Assembly: GCA_013397435.1 (NCBI GenBank)
Contig: VZRG01000274.1
Span: 1-64,000 of the forward strand
From: Erythrocercus mccallii
Lineage: Eukaryota > Chordata > Aves > Passeriformes > Dicruridae
DNA: 64,000 nt
Direction: 5' to 3'
Positions 1 through 14,049 of the stretch are shown here, one piece after another. The notes under the pieces are model-generated. The model was not told the DNA's origin. It searched no databases and saw only the letters and a list, made by a program, of their open reading frames with translations. The position numbers and the translations under genes are program-made. The stretch's first letter is position 1; every line of letters starts with the position of its first letter.

Positions 1-1489
1 TGGGCATGGGGCTGCCATGGAACTGGCTCAGTTTGGTGTGGGGTGGCCTCAGTTTGTCCTCACGCAGACCTGCTTGTGTCCTCATGTGCACAGAGACCCA
101 GCACGGCCCTTTCTAGTCTACCGGTGCCTCAGCACTCGGCTTTTGTCAAATGGGTTCAGTCTAACTGAACTGCTGAGACCTGACAGAGGCTTCTGCCTCA
201 AAGTGTCTTTGAGAGCTGCCCACTCTAATTCTCACCCCATTCCATAGAAACCCGAGGAGAGTCCTTTTGACATCACCATTTAGCCAGAGGGGCAAAAACA
301 ACATGCCCAAGAACTAGGGGATTTAAACAGAGCCAATTGTCTCAAACTTTGCACTTTTCTTTCTTTGGCCCTTCCATTAACTCTTCCTCTGGCTGGAAAG
401 GAGTGAGTAAACAGCTTACCTGGCTGAGCTCCTGTCCAGGCTCAACAACTGAGCTCCTAATCTTATTTAGCGAGAATGTAAGAATGGCCTTCTTTGAGGG
501 TGAATAAATGTTGTGAGTGAACTGTAACTGCTGCTTACTCTGCCTGCAGGCATTTACAATGGGAGATCCCCTGAAATGAGCTGGGGAGTTGATAGTGTCC
601 AATGCCAGCTTGTGCTTTGTATCTTTTGATGCTTTTCCAAGGTTTCTGTGCTACAATCTTACTATTAAATAGGAGAGACAGAGAAAGCTATCAATAATCT
701 CAGTTGTTCTGGCCTCTCCATTTAAGAGCCCCCAGTGTCTGCAGAATTCCTCAGATGCTACCAGTGTCTTCAAGCAGGTTTCTCCCTTTAATGCCCACTT
801 CTCCAGGTTGTTTTGGGAGTTCATGGTCACCAGGATTTTCAATGTTGATTCTTCAGGAACTCTTTCAAGGTTTTTCTACGAGGGTTGGACAGAGTTAAGT
901 TTCATTTTTCCGATTTTGCCAGTAGTGTGTGAATGTCTACGCCTGCACTATGAGTGCTCCCACCAGGTTTTTCTGTCCCCAGATTTCATGACTCTTTGTT
1001 AATAATACCAGTCATTACTCATGCTTTGTTTAGCAACCCTTTAAGGTTTTCTGTCTCCACGTTTTTATGGTTTGAGACCCTTATGGCTTTTCTTTCATTG
1101 CTGTGCTACATGGGCTGTGGTTAATATAGCACATCAGGAAATACATTCTGAAGCATATAAATTGTGATTTGAATGGAGATGCTGTGGGTGAGGTAAAACA
1201 ATGGAGTGGCAAACCAGTTTAGAAGAAACAAAAGTCCTTTAACACAAGCTGATTTGTAGAGTGAAGGGCACTTAAACTTCAAAGGCACACAGGATTTTCT
1301 CCCACTGGTCAAGTATTCATGCAGTATAACCAGCAGTTTTCATAACACTTGCAGTCTTTGATACACTAAGAAAATTGTGTATGATCTTGCTCTCTTACCA
1401 TAGGTGAAGCAGTTGAGAAAGGTGGCAAGAGTTAACCAGTGCAGCTGGCTAATCACATTTCTTGTTGGATTATATTAGAAATGCCAGCA

Positions 1490-1759
1490 TTAGTTGATGA
1501 GGCTTAACCAGTTCTTGTCTTCTTGGTGACATTCACCTGAATCTTCTGCATCCATTTTTTTTCTCCTGCTTTCCTCTATGTCCTGTATCAGTGCAAAGCT
1601 ATCAATTAAGTTTTGTTTAGATGATGCTTTGGAGCCTATTGATGGCAGCTCCTGCAGACTTGGGGCATTGTTTTCACTCTGGAGACTTAAAAAACAGCCA
1701 TTCCAGTAAACAGCCTTCTTGGGTGATGGTAAGTTTACTCTGAAGCCTACTGGAAACAT
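1490..1759 (-). CDS. candidate terminal coding exon (weak)
   Basis: I do not recognise this protein. Reading the minus strand, a pyrimidine-rich tract followed by CTGCAG (1760-1765) makes a good 3' splice site directly before an ATG at 1759. The frame then stays open for 89 codons to a TAA at 1490. A second possible acceptor (TCTCCAG) would start the exon at 1678. The C-terminal two thirds has protein-like composition: a Ser/Lys stretch, then an acidic and basic helix-like segment (residues about 58-70, IQDIEESRRKKMD), and ends in NWLSLIN. No partner exon is identifiable, and a clear canonical AATAAA downstream (lower coordinates) is not obvious; an ATTAAA-type match lies near 790. A chance ORF of this length is quite possible in 64 kb, so this is a lead, not a gene call. 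Confidence 0.15.
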   Translation of the reverse strand: MFPVGFRVNLPSPKKAVYWNGCFLSLQSENNAPSLQELPSIGSKASSKQNLIDSFALIQDIEESRRKKMDAEDSGECHQEDKNWLSLIN

Positions 1760-4700
1760 CTGCAGAGGAATAGAGGAATGCTTTGCAGTGGGTTGGAGGT
1801 GTTAAAGCTGGAGCCCAATGATAACAGCCCCTCAGAAGCTTCCCACAGAAAGGGGCATTTACCCTGGAGCATGTTGATAGCAACCCCAAGAACCATCCCT
1901 TGTGCTGAACATTCAAAAAATGAAGAGCCCTCAGCCCAAAGGCCATTTCCCAGAGCTGCCATCAGTAGGCTCCAGAGCCTAGAATGAATGAAAGACGTTT
2001 ATTCACATAGTCTGTGAATTGCAATAGGCAATGAGTTGCAAAGCAGGATAATTTACTGGTATTGAAACTGGCAGTGGGAATAACATATTTGGCACATTTT
2101 GAATATACTTAGCATATTTTATTTCAAACTTCTTAAAAAGATATGTTGTAATTGATCTGTGTTTAGTGAGAGTATGGAAGAATGTTGCTGGAAGTTGTGG
2201 CCTGTATCAACACAAAAGGATGGCAGAATTAAAAGATGCCTATTAAAACTGATTAAGCTCTTCAGAAGTAATTACTGTGTATGATATAATGTTCACAAAT
2301 AACTGGATACCTATACATTTTCACTGCATGTTTGTACAGTGCACTTTAGGAAGTGACACAGTTGGCTTAATTAAAACAAAAATTAGTATAACAGATTTTA
2401 CCTGTATTTTTCAGAGATAATTTCAGTGATGTGGAGGACCCCTGCTGTACCCACAGCTCGCAGCACAATACATGCTGGTGCAGTCAAATATCAAATTGTA
2501 TGAGCTCTAGTGTATGTCACACTAGATGCCTTCTTTTGACAAATAAAAGGAAAAAAATGTTTAAAATGTCAGCAATTAAGTTTGATCTAGTTTCAACTTT
2601 TGGTTTTAAAAGAGATGGACGCTTAAATAACTATAAATTTGAAGGCTTTCATATCTGTGCAGTTTCCATACTGATTCAGTTAAGGACAACATTTGAGTCT
2701 TTACCTCTCATCAGCAAGGTCATCTTAACAAAATATGAAAATGCTTAGCTAAATTTTTCTGGTTTTCTTTTTTCTGGTACTCCACTGTGGATTTTTAACA
2801 GTAGTGCTCTAATGCTAAAAAATACTACTCAAAAGTTTAATTACATGGAAGTGGCAAGAAGTACTCACCATGAGTGTTCTTTTGGTTCAGAGAACACAGA
2901 CTAGACTTACCAGACCCTGCTGTACCTCTGCTTTTTAAGAATGTTAAGCATTTTCATTGACATCAATTCCGCTAATGTTTTTGCTGTCAAGTGTGTAAAT
3001 GCATTTAGATGTCACGAGGCTGTCTCTATAAGCCCTTCAAAACTGTAGAACTGCTGCTTCAGTCTCAGGGGCTGCTTCAGGGACTCATACATGAATGCTT
3101 GCTGGACCAAACAGTATGACAGGTGCTTTTTGACATCAAAATGAAAAATAAAAGAGACATAAAATCCAAATCACTAAATTTTTTTTCTTAGGATATATGA
3201 TTATAACTATATGTTCATAGGAGAATTTAATTTGACTTAGAGCTCTAGTAATTAAATAAATGCCATGAATTTAATAAATCCAAACCCAATCTTTAAAACA
3301 AAAGTTTGAGATTACATAGGCATCAAAATCTATGATATCACATAACTTATGGTTTATACAATCAGGAACTGGCTTGTGCAGCTCTAATCCTTCAAGGGAG
3401 ACCATGGTATATGTGGAATAACTATGAAAACTAGCATGGGATGGAAGAATGTGTTCTATAGGAGGGCTGTGTTTCTGTGTTTCTAGCCACCCTGTACAGG
3501 TGGCTAGCCTAGGGAAAGGTGTAACTCGGGCCCCTTCCTCTCAACCCTTTTGTTGAGCTGAATGGAGTTGCTCACTAAGGAAAGAAATTCATGCCAAGTA
3601 CAGTTTGGCTCCAGTTTACTCCAGAGCAAAGGGATAATCCAAGGACAGATCAGGAGTCTCACTATGCAGCATCTTCTTCAGGGCTTCTAGCTAATTTATA
3701 TCAAAGAAATCATTACATTAATTTTACATCAGTTAACATTTTAACTTTAATTCTTCAGTTACCTTAGTGGAATTTTTTTTTTTTATTTTCATGTAAGATA
3801 GCATAGGCTTGAAATTAAGTCTGTGATAGCTAATTTGGTTTTTTTTAATAATCATAGATTTATTGATGAACTTTTCAAATAAAAAGCAGAAAAGAATATT
3901 ATCTTATAAAGTAAAGAATATTATTAAAAAAAAATTAGTTTGCAAGAAGATTATTACCTCCTATTTTTGGAATTTCTCTAAGATTCCTGTCTTGGCTGTA
4001 TTTCAAGAATCTGTCTATAGGTTGCATTCCTGAGCCTATCAGCCTTACAGATCGGTTAATAAAAGTCAATCAGTGATTGTTTAACTTTCCTGCTACAGCC
4101 TGAAGCAGAATTACAAAAGCTAAATGTGTTCAAAACTCCACCAGGAGTTTCTGTCATCTTAAAACTCCAAGTGTATGACCTCATGGCAACTAAAAAATAA
4201 ATATTCCACAACAGCTTGAAGAAATTTGCAGTTACTATGCATTCATGTCAACAAAATAAGAAATTGTGCTTGAGGAATAGCAATGTTTTCACTTTCTGCT
4301 CTTAGAATGATTCATTTAGAAATGGAAACTAATGGTAAAGGGACCATGAATATGAAACAACTGACAAGGAGAAACTAACAAATGCAATTAATTAGAAAAT
4401 AGTAATTTGATTGCTAAATGAGAAGGTTTATAAGCAACATAGAATTGTCATGTGCATTAATCAGGTTCACTGCAGTTGCAATTAACTGTTCAATACTAAG
4501 CTTCCTCACATATTCTGAATATCCTCACTGATTTATCATTAATTTCTATGTAGTCCTGACTTTGAACTTTTATTAGTGTTCATTCTTCTGCATACTAGCT
4601 AGGGTATATTTTGTTTCATGAAGATGACTTTCAAATGCACTAAAGTAATTTGTTAATGCAAATTGTTTTTCTTTCATGAAATCACACATTTTTTGTTAAA

Positions 4701-5317
4701 TATGAGGAGAAACACTTTAAGTAATTGCTACACAAAACAAATCTGCAATCAGCTTTCATTATTTTTAAGTGAATTGGGGGAGTTATTGTATAATGGAATA
4801 GTATTATAGCTTCTTAATCCATTGCTCTAATTTGTAACTTTGACCTGAGAATTAGTGAAAATATTTTACTAGTGTAATGGGAATTGGAGTTAGCAAATAA
4901 AGTGATTTTTTTTGTTCAATCAATAATTTTCGTTCAACTATTTTAGCAATAGTATTTTCATATGCATTTTCTTTCAAAAATAATAGCATTTCTTCTTGTT
5001 AATACAAGTTCTAGAATCTTTAGGATTATATAAATATGTCTTTAAGATGTAAAAATTTGGAATAAATTCTGTATCTTGTATACAACCAGAAATCTACATG
5101 CCGTTTACCTCAAAGTCTAATGAAATTAGGTGCTGACCATTTTACAGTAACCTTAGCAATATGGTTGTGATAGATTGGGCAAGAACACTATTCATCCAAT
5201 TTGTACACTGTCTTCCTTCAAAGATTGAGCAGTTTTTGTTACATGAGGGGTTTATGTGCCTAACACTGGGGATGTGGCACTGTTGCAAAATTGTTTGGGA
5301 AGTGCAGCAGTGGACTT

Positions 5318-5342
5318 GGCCAAGGTATATCTGGCCTTGGCC
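5318..5342. repeat. short perfect inverted repeat
   Basis: Arms GGCCAAGG (5318-5325) and CCTTGGCC (5335-5342) are perfect complements around a 9-base spacer. The left arm is itself part of a larger palindrome. It is G+C rich in an AT-rich setting. It could be a paired protein-binding site or chance; nothing else indicates a function. Confidence 0.5.
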
Positions 5343-6621
5343 AGCCCAGCAATGCTATCATTAGGAGAATATAAGGCACATTTTACAACATAAGCTGAGA
5401 TCAATTTCTTAAAACCACATCATATGCTGTTCCTGTTTTTCAAAGCTCATAATGGATCATGGTCTTGAGTTTAAAGGACAGACATGTGAGAAGAGCTCAG
5501 GTATTAGAAGAGCCATGGATCTGAACTTACATTAGAGAAATACTGAAGAAATCTGTCTTGTTTTTAATTAGCATGGATTATTTTATCTGTGTAAAAAAAG
5601 AGTTTAATATTAGAAAAATGAGACTTGAATACCCACACTACTGTGAAATTCTGCAAAATGAAGAGTCAGATTTGGGCTTCAGTTTCTCATCATCAGTTTC
5701 TCATTGATAGGCATAGTGATTTCCACAGTCAACTTAGACTTACTTATACACGTAGTTTAATTTCAGAATGCATAGTACAATGCAAAAGGAGATTAGAATA
5801 TCAATCAGTATCAGTGCAGTTTTTTGGATTTTTTAATATTTGGCTTGTTATGAGCAGAATTTTTGAAAAAAAAAATCCTTACAGTAAGCATCTCAGTAAG
5901 TGAAGTTCATGAAGGCTATCAAGAAATAGCCTTACACTTTGATAGAAATATTTTTGTTTGGTATGGTAATGAGCCTAACTCCTCTGAAGGCTTTAGAATC
6001 AGCTCTGCTAGCTTTTCTCTTTCCTCTGGTTCATTCCTCAGGGATATCACCCAGATTGGTGCTTCTGGTTCCTTTTGCCCTGAAGCTTTCAAAGGAAACT
6101 GTTGAAATAGATCAGGCCACGTGCAGTCTTGTTTTACACAGTTACCAGACTTGTACCGTTAGAAAATGTGGTGAATTTGTTTTAAAGCATCCTTTCCACT
6201 GCAGTTGTGTGGAACAATGATGTGCTGAATTTAATTCACAGATCAAAGAGGGAGGAAATTAACCAACACTGTAAATTGATTATTTCATGGGTGACATAAC
6301 CAAGGCAATGATTTATCTTAATAAAGAGCAACATCCCTCTAGTCCTTAACTGAATTCCAGCCAATGTAATAATACTCAGTTGTTAATGACTTTGATGTTG
6401 ATGTGGAAAAGTGAATGACTGTATAATCACTGAAATGAGACCCTCATCACAGTTGGAAATGTTTAAGCCAAATCATTTTGGACTGTGAAAAGAGCCCTGA
6501 GTGGTATAGATTGGCTGGGTCCCAGATTTTCAGCCTTAACTAAACAGGGCCTGAAAACTTTATCATACTGCCGTGCTTCAGGCTGATCTGCAATTCTGAT
6601 GGCCCCAGAGAATTGCAGTTT

Positions 6622-6644
6622 AATGTATATGTATATGTATATGT
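6622..6644. repeat. (ATGTAT)n microsatellite
   Basis: About four units of ATGTAT/ATATGT are seen directly. The tract lies just upstream of the CpG island. Confidence 0.8.
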
Positions 6645-6780
6645 GAGGACTGGCTGCAGAAAATGAATTCGGGATTTACAAAACGCCATGGAGATACACG
6701 AAACCCACCTCATGCAGATAATGAACTCAAACAATGGCCAAAACTGGCAAAGAGGGGCACCTCGCCATCCTGGTGACACT

Positions 6781-7020
6781 GAACAGGCTACAGGCTCGGG
6801 GTGCCGGTAGCTCAAGCCCTGGCTCCCGGGGAGTGTCGGTGGTGCAGCCCGGCCCCGGGCAGCGCTCTGCTGTGCCGCCCCGCCGCTGGCAGCACAGGCA
6901 CAGCCGGGACAGGGGCTGCCCGCTCCGCCGGCGCACCGCGGGGCTGCTCCAGACAGCCGCAAGATGCTGGCATCCGCCCCAGGGGGAGCTGCACCAGCTA
7001 AAAATACCTGTCTAGCGGCA
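6781..7020. promoter_or_regulatory. isolated CpG island
   Basis: By hand count this 240-base segment has 86 G and 86 C (72% G+C) and 20 CpG dinucleotides, an observed/expected ratio near 0.65. It therefore meets the usual CpG-island thresholds, while sequence on both sides is AT-rich. It contains GC-box-like CCCCGCC and several CCGG/GCGC sites. Long frames cross it on both strands (including 202 codons on minus, 6540-7148), but these are expected where stop codons are rare, and none resembles a known protein. It could be a promoter of a long non-coding RNA, an alternative promoter of a distant gene, or an orphan CpG island acting as an enhancer. No TATA box or first exon can be assigned with confidence. 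Confidence 0.65.
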
Positions 7021-10000
7021 GCTGTCTTTAGGAGAGGGAACAGAAGAAAGGAAACAGAAGTCAAACAGGGAAAATCGTACTGAGAGCTTATGTTTATATC
7101 CCACAACACTAAATATGGCTTAGGAGGCTGAAATGCAGAATTAGTCATTTTTAGCAGCCTTCACCTCCCCCTTTGCCCTTCCCTACGAACTCTTACAATA
7201 ACAAACCAGGATAAAATTAGAGCTGCTTTATAGTACATTAATTTGATTATCATTGTCTCGGCACTGATTGAGGACCTCACATCAGTAGGAGGGATAGCCT
7301 TTACATCAAGCTTCTCTGATGCTGATGCTCAATTCTTGGATCTAAGGAGGAAGTCAGGTCATTTTTTACTGCTCAGGTTTCCTTCACAACCACTCAATTT
7401 CCATAGAAGGATTCCTAGCATTGACATTACCCCGTCCATGCCTTGTTAACTTTTCTTTTTAAAAAAATAGACCAGAAGAACACTTTGCATCCTCCCAGCT
7501 TGGCTTTGCCCCATGCACACTGTGAGAAATCAAGAGGAGATGAGGGAGGAAAAAGATGATGGCAAATTACGAAGTTCGCGAGTCCAGCTTTTCTAACCTC
7601 AGCAGAGAGGCAGAGGCAGCTGCAGGTAGGTTTGGAGGAATTTCAAGAACTCACCCTATTTGAATACCACACAGCCTCCAGGCTCCAGAAATATGATACT
7701 CCGATGCTGATCATTTAAGGAAAAAAAGAGCTAAGGATTATTAAACTGCTCATCCAGGCCTGCAGCTGGGGGTGACTCAGAGTGCAGAGTTGGAAAAATG
7801 CCCATGTGGCAAGATTAGAAACTCATTTGTGTAGTTTATATGGCCTTGCCAGGAGCCTCCGTTTTTTCCAAACCTTCAGTTTATTAACTTTAAAAGCACT
7901 CCTTTCCTGTTGGGGATCTGGCATGGCTGCAGGCCGGCAGCTCTTTCTCCTTTTGCATTAACAACACTTAAAGGCTTTCTTTCCTTTTCAAAATCGACTG
8001 TGTGAGATCATCTGGAATTTTCAAATGTGCTTGCTCTTTCTTTTCATTTCTTTCTTTGTCCCAGGGTTCAATTTAAATCCAAGTGCTTTTTAAACTAACT
8101 GTATTCAGCCAGCCAGCACTTTCAGGAGTATATGTTATGAAAGCAGGAAAAGAAAAGGCCTTCTTGTCATCAAAACCATAATAATTATGTGTCAAATGTA
8201 ATTACTGCTTTGTGGGTAATACATCTAATACTCGGTGACAGAGTAAGCAGCCTGCAGAAGTAGAAAGTAACTAGTGGCAGGATCAAATTGATATAAAATT
8301 AACCATCATGCTTAAATACTCTTGTCTCATAAAGTTCTACCAAAAATGCAGAGGCAAGGAAAAAAGGGGTTTTTTCTTCATCTAAAATTGTTAACGTGCA
8401 AAAGCTCAGTTCTCTCCACCTCCATACAATGAATCACAGCTCTTTTAAAATAAGAAACACTGCTATAAATGTGTACATTACAAGGATCACACTCTTGTGA
8501 GGGAGCTCATCTAACAGGAAGGAATTAAGTGTGGGAGTTATCTCCTCTTAACCCATTATGTTTCCTCATTATTACCTTCACTCTGCACGCTTGATTCACT
8601 CGACAAGAAACAAGCTTTCCACATTTTCCTACCTTCTTTAAAACACACAAACTAATGAGCAGCTGGTGAAACTGACATGTGCCTGTGAATTTGAAGACTA
8701 CTGAAATGTGTAGTCATATTCTGAAGGAGCAAAAAAGTGCTATGTCAGGAAACAATATTCTAAATATGACAGCATGTGTGAGAAACTTGTCCAGTTTAAA
8801 AAAATACATGTCCTTTCCTCCCTAACACTCCTCTAAGTAGACTTAACAAAATCTAACGTATTCTAAAACCACTTTAAAACTTCATGATTTGCTAATGTAA
8901 GTCTAGATCCTGAAAATAATCAATAACTGTGTTTAGCAGTTACATTCTGACTAAAATTAATTCATCTAATTGTTACCTAAAGGCATAAGTTTTTTGTAGG
9001 ATTGACTTTTTACTGGAGCTGACATTATGTATGCATTGTCTTTACTAATTTGTGTAGGACCACATAATAGTAAAGTTAAGAATAATAAGAATACACTAAG
9101 TGGCTCTACATGCTACTCCTCAGTTTTACATGCTCCAGCATGATAATCAGAAAAACAGGATATTCGTACATTTTCATTTCAGCTTTTTTAACATGCTTTG
9201 ATGTTCTTTACATTTGCTTTGTCTTTCTATTTAGGGATTAGGTTTCCTAGCAGACACATTTAATGAAATATTAATAACATTAGAGATCTTTGAAAAGTTT
9301 GAAAGATTTTCAAAATATCTTTACATCAGAATTTTTTCAATCTAAAGTTTCTTTGAAATTTTGTAACTTGAAATACTCGTCAAGTAATTATAATGGTTCA
9401 TTATATAAGGAGAATTCATGCTTATAATATATTACCTTGGAAGCCTGATTTTAAAGATCACAGTCATCCGATTAAACAACAGTGTTCAGTCACAGAGTTA
9501 AAATCAGGTTTATAAAAATCCAGTGCTTAAAAAAGGTACTCCCAAATAAGGAATTGACCAATATTTGGTGATTTTTAAATTGCAGACTCTGGGGAAAAGA
9601 AACCTTGGAAAATGCTGGGCAAACCTCCACCTTTTAAAGATTTAGGATGAGATATTTATTCTTTTCTCTCTAGGCCTATTCTCCTTTCTCCTCATATCAA
9701 AAACAAAGTCCAGAGGGGTTTTTTTCTGATTTTTGAATGCTCTGAGTGTTCTAGTAAAAACTATTTTTTAAGATAAATGCAAAGTTTCTCCAATATTAGG
9801 TGTGAGAAAGTGAAGGCATCTCATGAACTTGCTTTTGCCTACTTAATAGGCATGTTCAAATACTATTCTGCTTTGTAATAAGACTTCGGAACACATTTCA
9901 TTGCCTTCTAGACTATGCATATACAGACATATTTAGCAGCATTTGCTATCAGTCTCAGAGCAAGAGTGTTTGTAAAAGTTACTGGTATTACCTAGAACAG

Positions 10001-13000
10001 GTGGATTATAAGAAAGTATTTCTACTAATTAGCCTCAGTGTTCTCATGGGTTTATCTCTTGAAGATATCACAAGTCTTTCTCATATAAATGGCTAGTTGA
10101 CATCAACTTTAATTTATGGAAAGTAGGCGCTAGAAGAGATCCACATTCAAGTTAGCAGTGAGAATCTGATTGTACCATAATGAAAGAGCAGTAGTTATTT
10201 ACAAGGGTTATATCCTCAAAAACAAAATTCATCCTAGTGGATGAAATATTTGGGGTTTGCCTGGTACACATACTTTGAGTCTTCTCAGGGGTGATTCCTT
10301 TAAATTTCAGTAGTATTCCCAGTTCCACTGGGTGTACGACTATGTAATCCAAGCAGTGCTGTCTATACATGTAATTATCAGCACTTGAGGAACACAAACC
10401 CAAAAGCATTCTCTGGCTTTCTTTTGATAAATAAGACTGATGAAAAGAATGGCTCAGAACTGCCAGGTTTGGTTATGGTTTCTGAAGAATTAAGTCAACA
10501 TGAAAGAAAACATGTCTTCAAACAGTATTGTTCTCTTTAGAATGCCCCAATTTATTGAACTATACTCACTGGGTCCCAGGTTCAAATGCTGCTTCTGCTC
10601 ATCAATCACCACTTGTTGCTTGAACTAAACAACACATCTGTAATTTTCAACTTGACTAGAATTAGCTCCCCCCCAAAAAAAGTTTCAAATACTTCCGACT
10701 AGCTTTTAAATTGGAAACACCTGTAAGAGTTATATCTTTTCACCATAAATTAGTGACGAGAAGTTCATATAAGAGATGCAGACAGAAAAATAAAATAGTG
10801 CAGTAAGTATTTCAGGTACCAGAAAAAGGATTGCTGCAACTAAGAGAAAAGAATATGTGACCCAGCCTGCTGACTTCCTACAATACCAAAATAGATGCTT
10901 GATACCCCTGTTGTGTTAACTGGAAAATGACTGCCTGAAGCAAGATCAAATGTCTCATTAGCACTTATAATCACTTCCATAAGATGAAAACAGATGAAAG
11001 AAGAAAGGATGAAATTCAAACAGGAGACGAAAAGATGGATCCCTTTTGTTCTGTGGTGTGCCTTCTGTCTCAGATGGGCCTCTCTCATAATTAACCTGAG
11101 TTCAACAAAGTCATTATAAAGGGAGTTCCAGAAAACCTGATTCCGCTTTTCACAGTGTTCATAAATACAGTGGATGGTTCTTTGTATTACCACCAGTAAT
11201 TACATTAAAGCATAAAATTTCTTCCTAAACAAAATTTTAATAATAGACTTATTACTACCCTCCAAACTGATGACAGCATGTTCTCTCACCTCCATATCTC
11301 TGTTTTCAGTGTGGGAAAAAAATCAGCCTTAACCATTAGAAAAGTAATGTTCTTCCAGAATTCTAGAAATCCACCTTGATTCCATTTCACCAGGGAAGTA
11401 ATCACTTAATTTGTTCTAACCTATGGGTAGTGCTAGTCTATGAGATTGCTATTGATGATGCATGAAGAATATTGATTAATATTACAGTTGCATAAACTTG
11501 ATACATGGATAGACCTACCAACACACTGAATACATGAAGTAAGGGACAGCTACATGCAGTTGCTCGGCTACATTTAATGCCTTCTGACATACTCAGGAGA
11601 AGAATACTAATAAGAATTTGTTTTTAAGTGATGCTAAAGAGATGGAGGCTACTGCAGTCACTCTGCATAGTGCAACATGATAAGGACCGCCAGATTTCAT
11701 CTTTCAGAAAAAATGACTGACAGACCAAAGAATATGCCAGGTGATGCTAGGTGATACTATTTTTCCATGCTTGTGTTTCTCTTAACTATAACATCTAATA
11801 TTTAGTGAGGAAGCCAATTCTGTGACGTTACTTACTAGAAACTACAGGGCTCAGAACAGTGTGTTGTTCTGAAAGTAGTTGTAAGAATCCATAATTTCTT
11901 CCCATTTAATTTGTTATAGTTTAGTAAAATACAACGTTTAGATGAATGTAGGTACTGTTTTACTTTGTTGGTGCTTAGATTGCTGGTATTAGTTTTTATC
12001 CATAAGTATAGTAATTCAAATCTACTGACTTGACAATGTGAAAGTATTGTGTATTTGGACCTATGTGCATTAAGAGCAAGAAAGATCAGAAACAGTTTGA
12101 ATATTAGCATTTCCTTATAATTTTCCTGTCTTCCACTTAAAAACCAAAAGTCCTCAAATATCTCTGATAGGAGATTACACATAATCTTAACTGGTCAATA
12201 TCATTTATCAGCAGCTGTAAAAAATCCCACACACTGATGAAAATGCTGTAGAAAATGTACAACAGGTTCTATGGAAAGTTGAAGTTTTTCTGGTTTCCCA
12301 CTTGGATTTGTTGCTTCTGATTGAAGAATGAATGTAATGCACGCTCTCCACAATGGGAAATTGTACTTTTGGTGTACTATGTTTTTCATGCTGACTTAGA
12401 AGTTTCTTCCATTCAAGGGACATGCTTGCAACAAGTGAAGGATCAGGCTGTAACTACAGTGACCAGGGGTAAATTTAAGTGACAAAACTGTTGCCTCTGT
12501 TTTCCACAAAGAAAAAAATGTTGCTTTTAAAAATCTTCAGTTTATAACATCCCCTCTCTCACCCTTATTTGAGTTTTCTAAAATCCCCTTCCTTCCCTGT
12601 GCAATTCTTCAGAATTCCTTCTATCCACTTTCATCCTGCATACAACAAATATGGCTTTAATATTGAATTTGCTGTACTTAATAAAACAAAGTTGAATTAA
12701 AAAGATCATGCCAATTATCAAATTATTTTTCTTTTGAACTGTCTTAAAATTTTTCCTACCTCCATTTCCTGCCTTTAAAATCTTCTTCTTTATGAGAAAT
12801 TGTATATGTATAATAACTAAATCAAGACAGAGATGACTATAAGGCATTAAGCATGTATTGGTTTTGCCCCTTAGTTCCACTGTTTGCTGTGATTCACACA
12901 GTGCACTTCCAAAAGAAAAATATTTTCCGCTTTAAGCTCATTATAGAACTGACAAACTTAGATAGGAAAATAATAATTCTCTACATTGTCGTTTTTGCTA

Positions 13001-14049
13001 TTTCAACATCTGCTATCAACTGCTACTTAAATTAAGCTCACTACAAAGCACACTGCACAATTTAATTCACAAAAATACACATCAGCATCCAATCAATTTG
13101 GTCTGAAGTAAGAAACACAAAGGACTACCAAGATATACATTGGGCTATAAAACCAGGGTTATCAGGTTCATCGGAAACCTGAAGTCAATTACACTTCATA
13201 GAATATTCTGCATCTTTCTTCAAACGCAGAAAATTAATGCAATTTTTTAAATCATGAAAATGTGTAAAATCTACAAAATAAATAGAGACCCACACCTTGT
13301 ATATGAGAATAACATACATTTTCCCACAAAGAACCTATGGTCTCCTTTTTTTGGAGACAACACTAACAGAACTAGCAAGAAAAAATACTGACACTGATAA
13401 GTATGATAAAATATTACTACCATACTCTATTTTGGTACAACAGCAATATATTACATACACATAAAATTAACTTAACCAGGAAGACACATTTTCAGAAGTT
13501 CAGGAAAACAAATTCTGTTTTATAAATAGTATGATCATGAAGTCATTCAAAACAATGGACCTTTCAACTATAAAAAGCTTTTAGATATGTTTTCTAATAT
13601 ATTTTTATAAAGCCAGGTTTAAAAAAGGGAAAAGGAAAAAACCTTTTTATTAAACATATGCTATTCATGCTGCTTCTTTTACCTTTATAGATATACTAGA
13701 TGCATATGAAGATAAATAGTACATAAAGATGCACAGTGACCAAAAATGAATTATGATTAACATTTATTATATACTTTGGTAAAAGCATTGGTATGACTTT
13801 TTGCATGGTGACATTCTGTGCTCTGTCTGGAATTCACCCCTTACAAACTGTAGGAAATGCTGAAAAACGTGGTTGCTTGTCATCAAGTTTATATAACCTT
13901 GCCCTGCATGAGAACTGCAACTGTCCCCTCCAAAATAAAAACAAAATAAGGAAGGGATGCAGGGGTTCCCCTCCCCCTTTGCCAAATGAATACGTTTCTG
14001 TGTCCTGTCCAGGCTCCAAGAGAAGGAAGTTGGGTTCAGTTGTCAGAGT
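7021..14049. other. non-coding sequence, possible regulatory flank of the CpG island
   Basis: There is no gene and no recognisable young transposon. From about 7.1 to 8.7 kb the sequence is of higher complexity than the AT-rich stretches further on. It includes an AP-1-like TGACTCA near 7.77 kb, so conserved enhancer sequence is possible but cannot be shown from one genome. The 117-codon minus frame at 10840-11193 and the 115-codon minus frame at 11835-12182 have no recognisable domain and look like chance ORFs. Confidence 0.5.

Larger units (their letters stand above)
1..6621. other. non-coding AT-rich sequence, no firm gene or transposon
   Basis: Unique-looking sequence. Open frames are short (60-105 codons), scattered on both strands and resemble no family I recognise. 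Only the weak exon candidate at 1490-1759 (minus) and the small inverted repeat at 5318-5342 are annotated separately. The first 2 kb are somewhat richer in G+C than the AT-rich stretch from 2 to 5 kb. No CR1 or LTR ends were seen. Confidence 0.6.

Noticed and set aside
6540..7148. 202-codon minus-strand ORF, the longest in the window
   Set aside because: It runs through the CpG island, where stops are rare. The overlapping plus and minus frames are equally open, and the peptide has no recognisable domain.
10840..11193. 117-codon minus ORF as a possible gene
   Set aside because: No domain or motif is recognisable, there are no clear splice or promoter signals, and the length is within the chance range for 64 kb in six frames.
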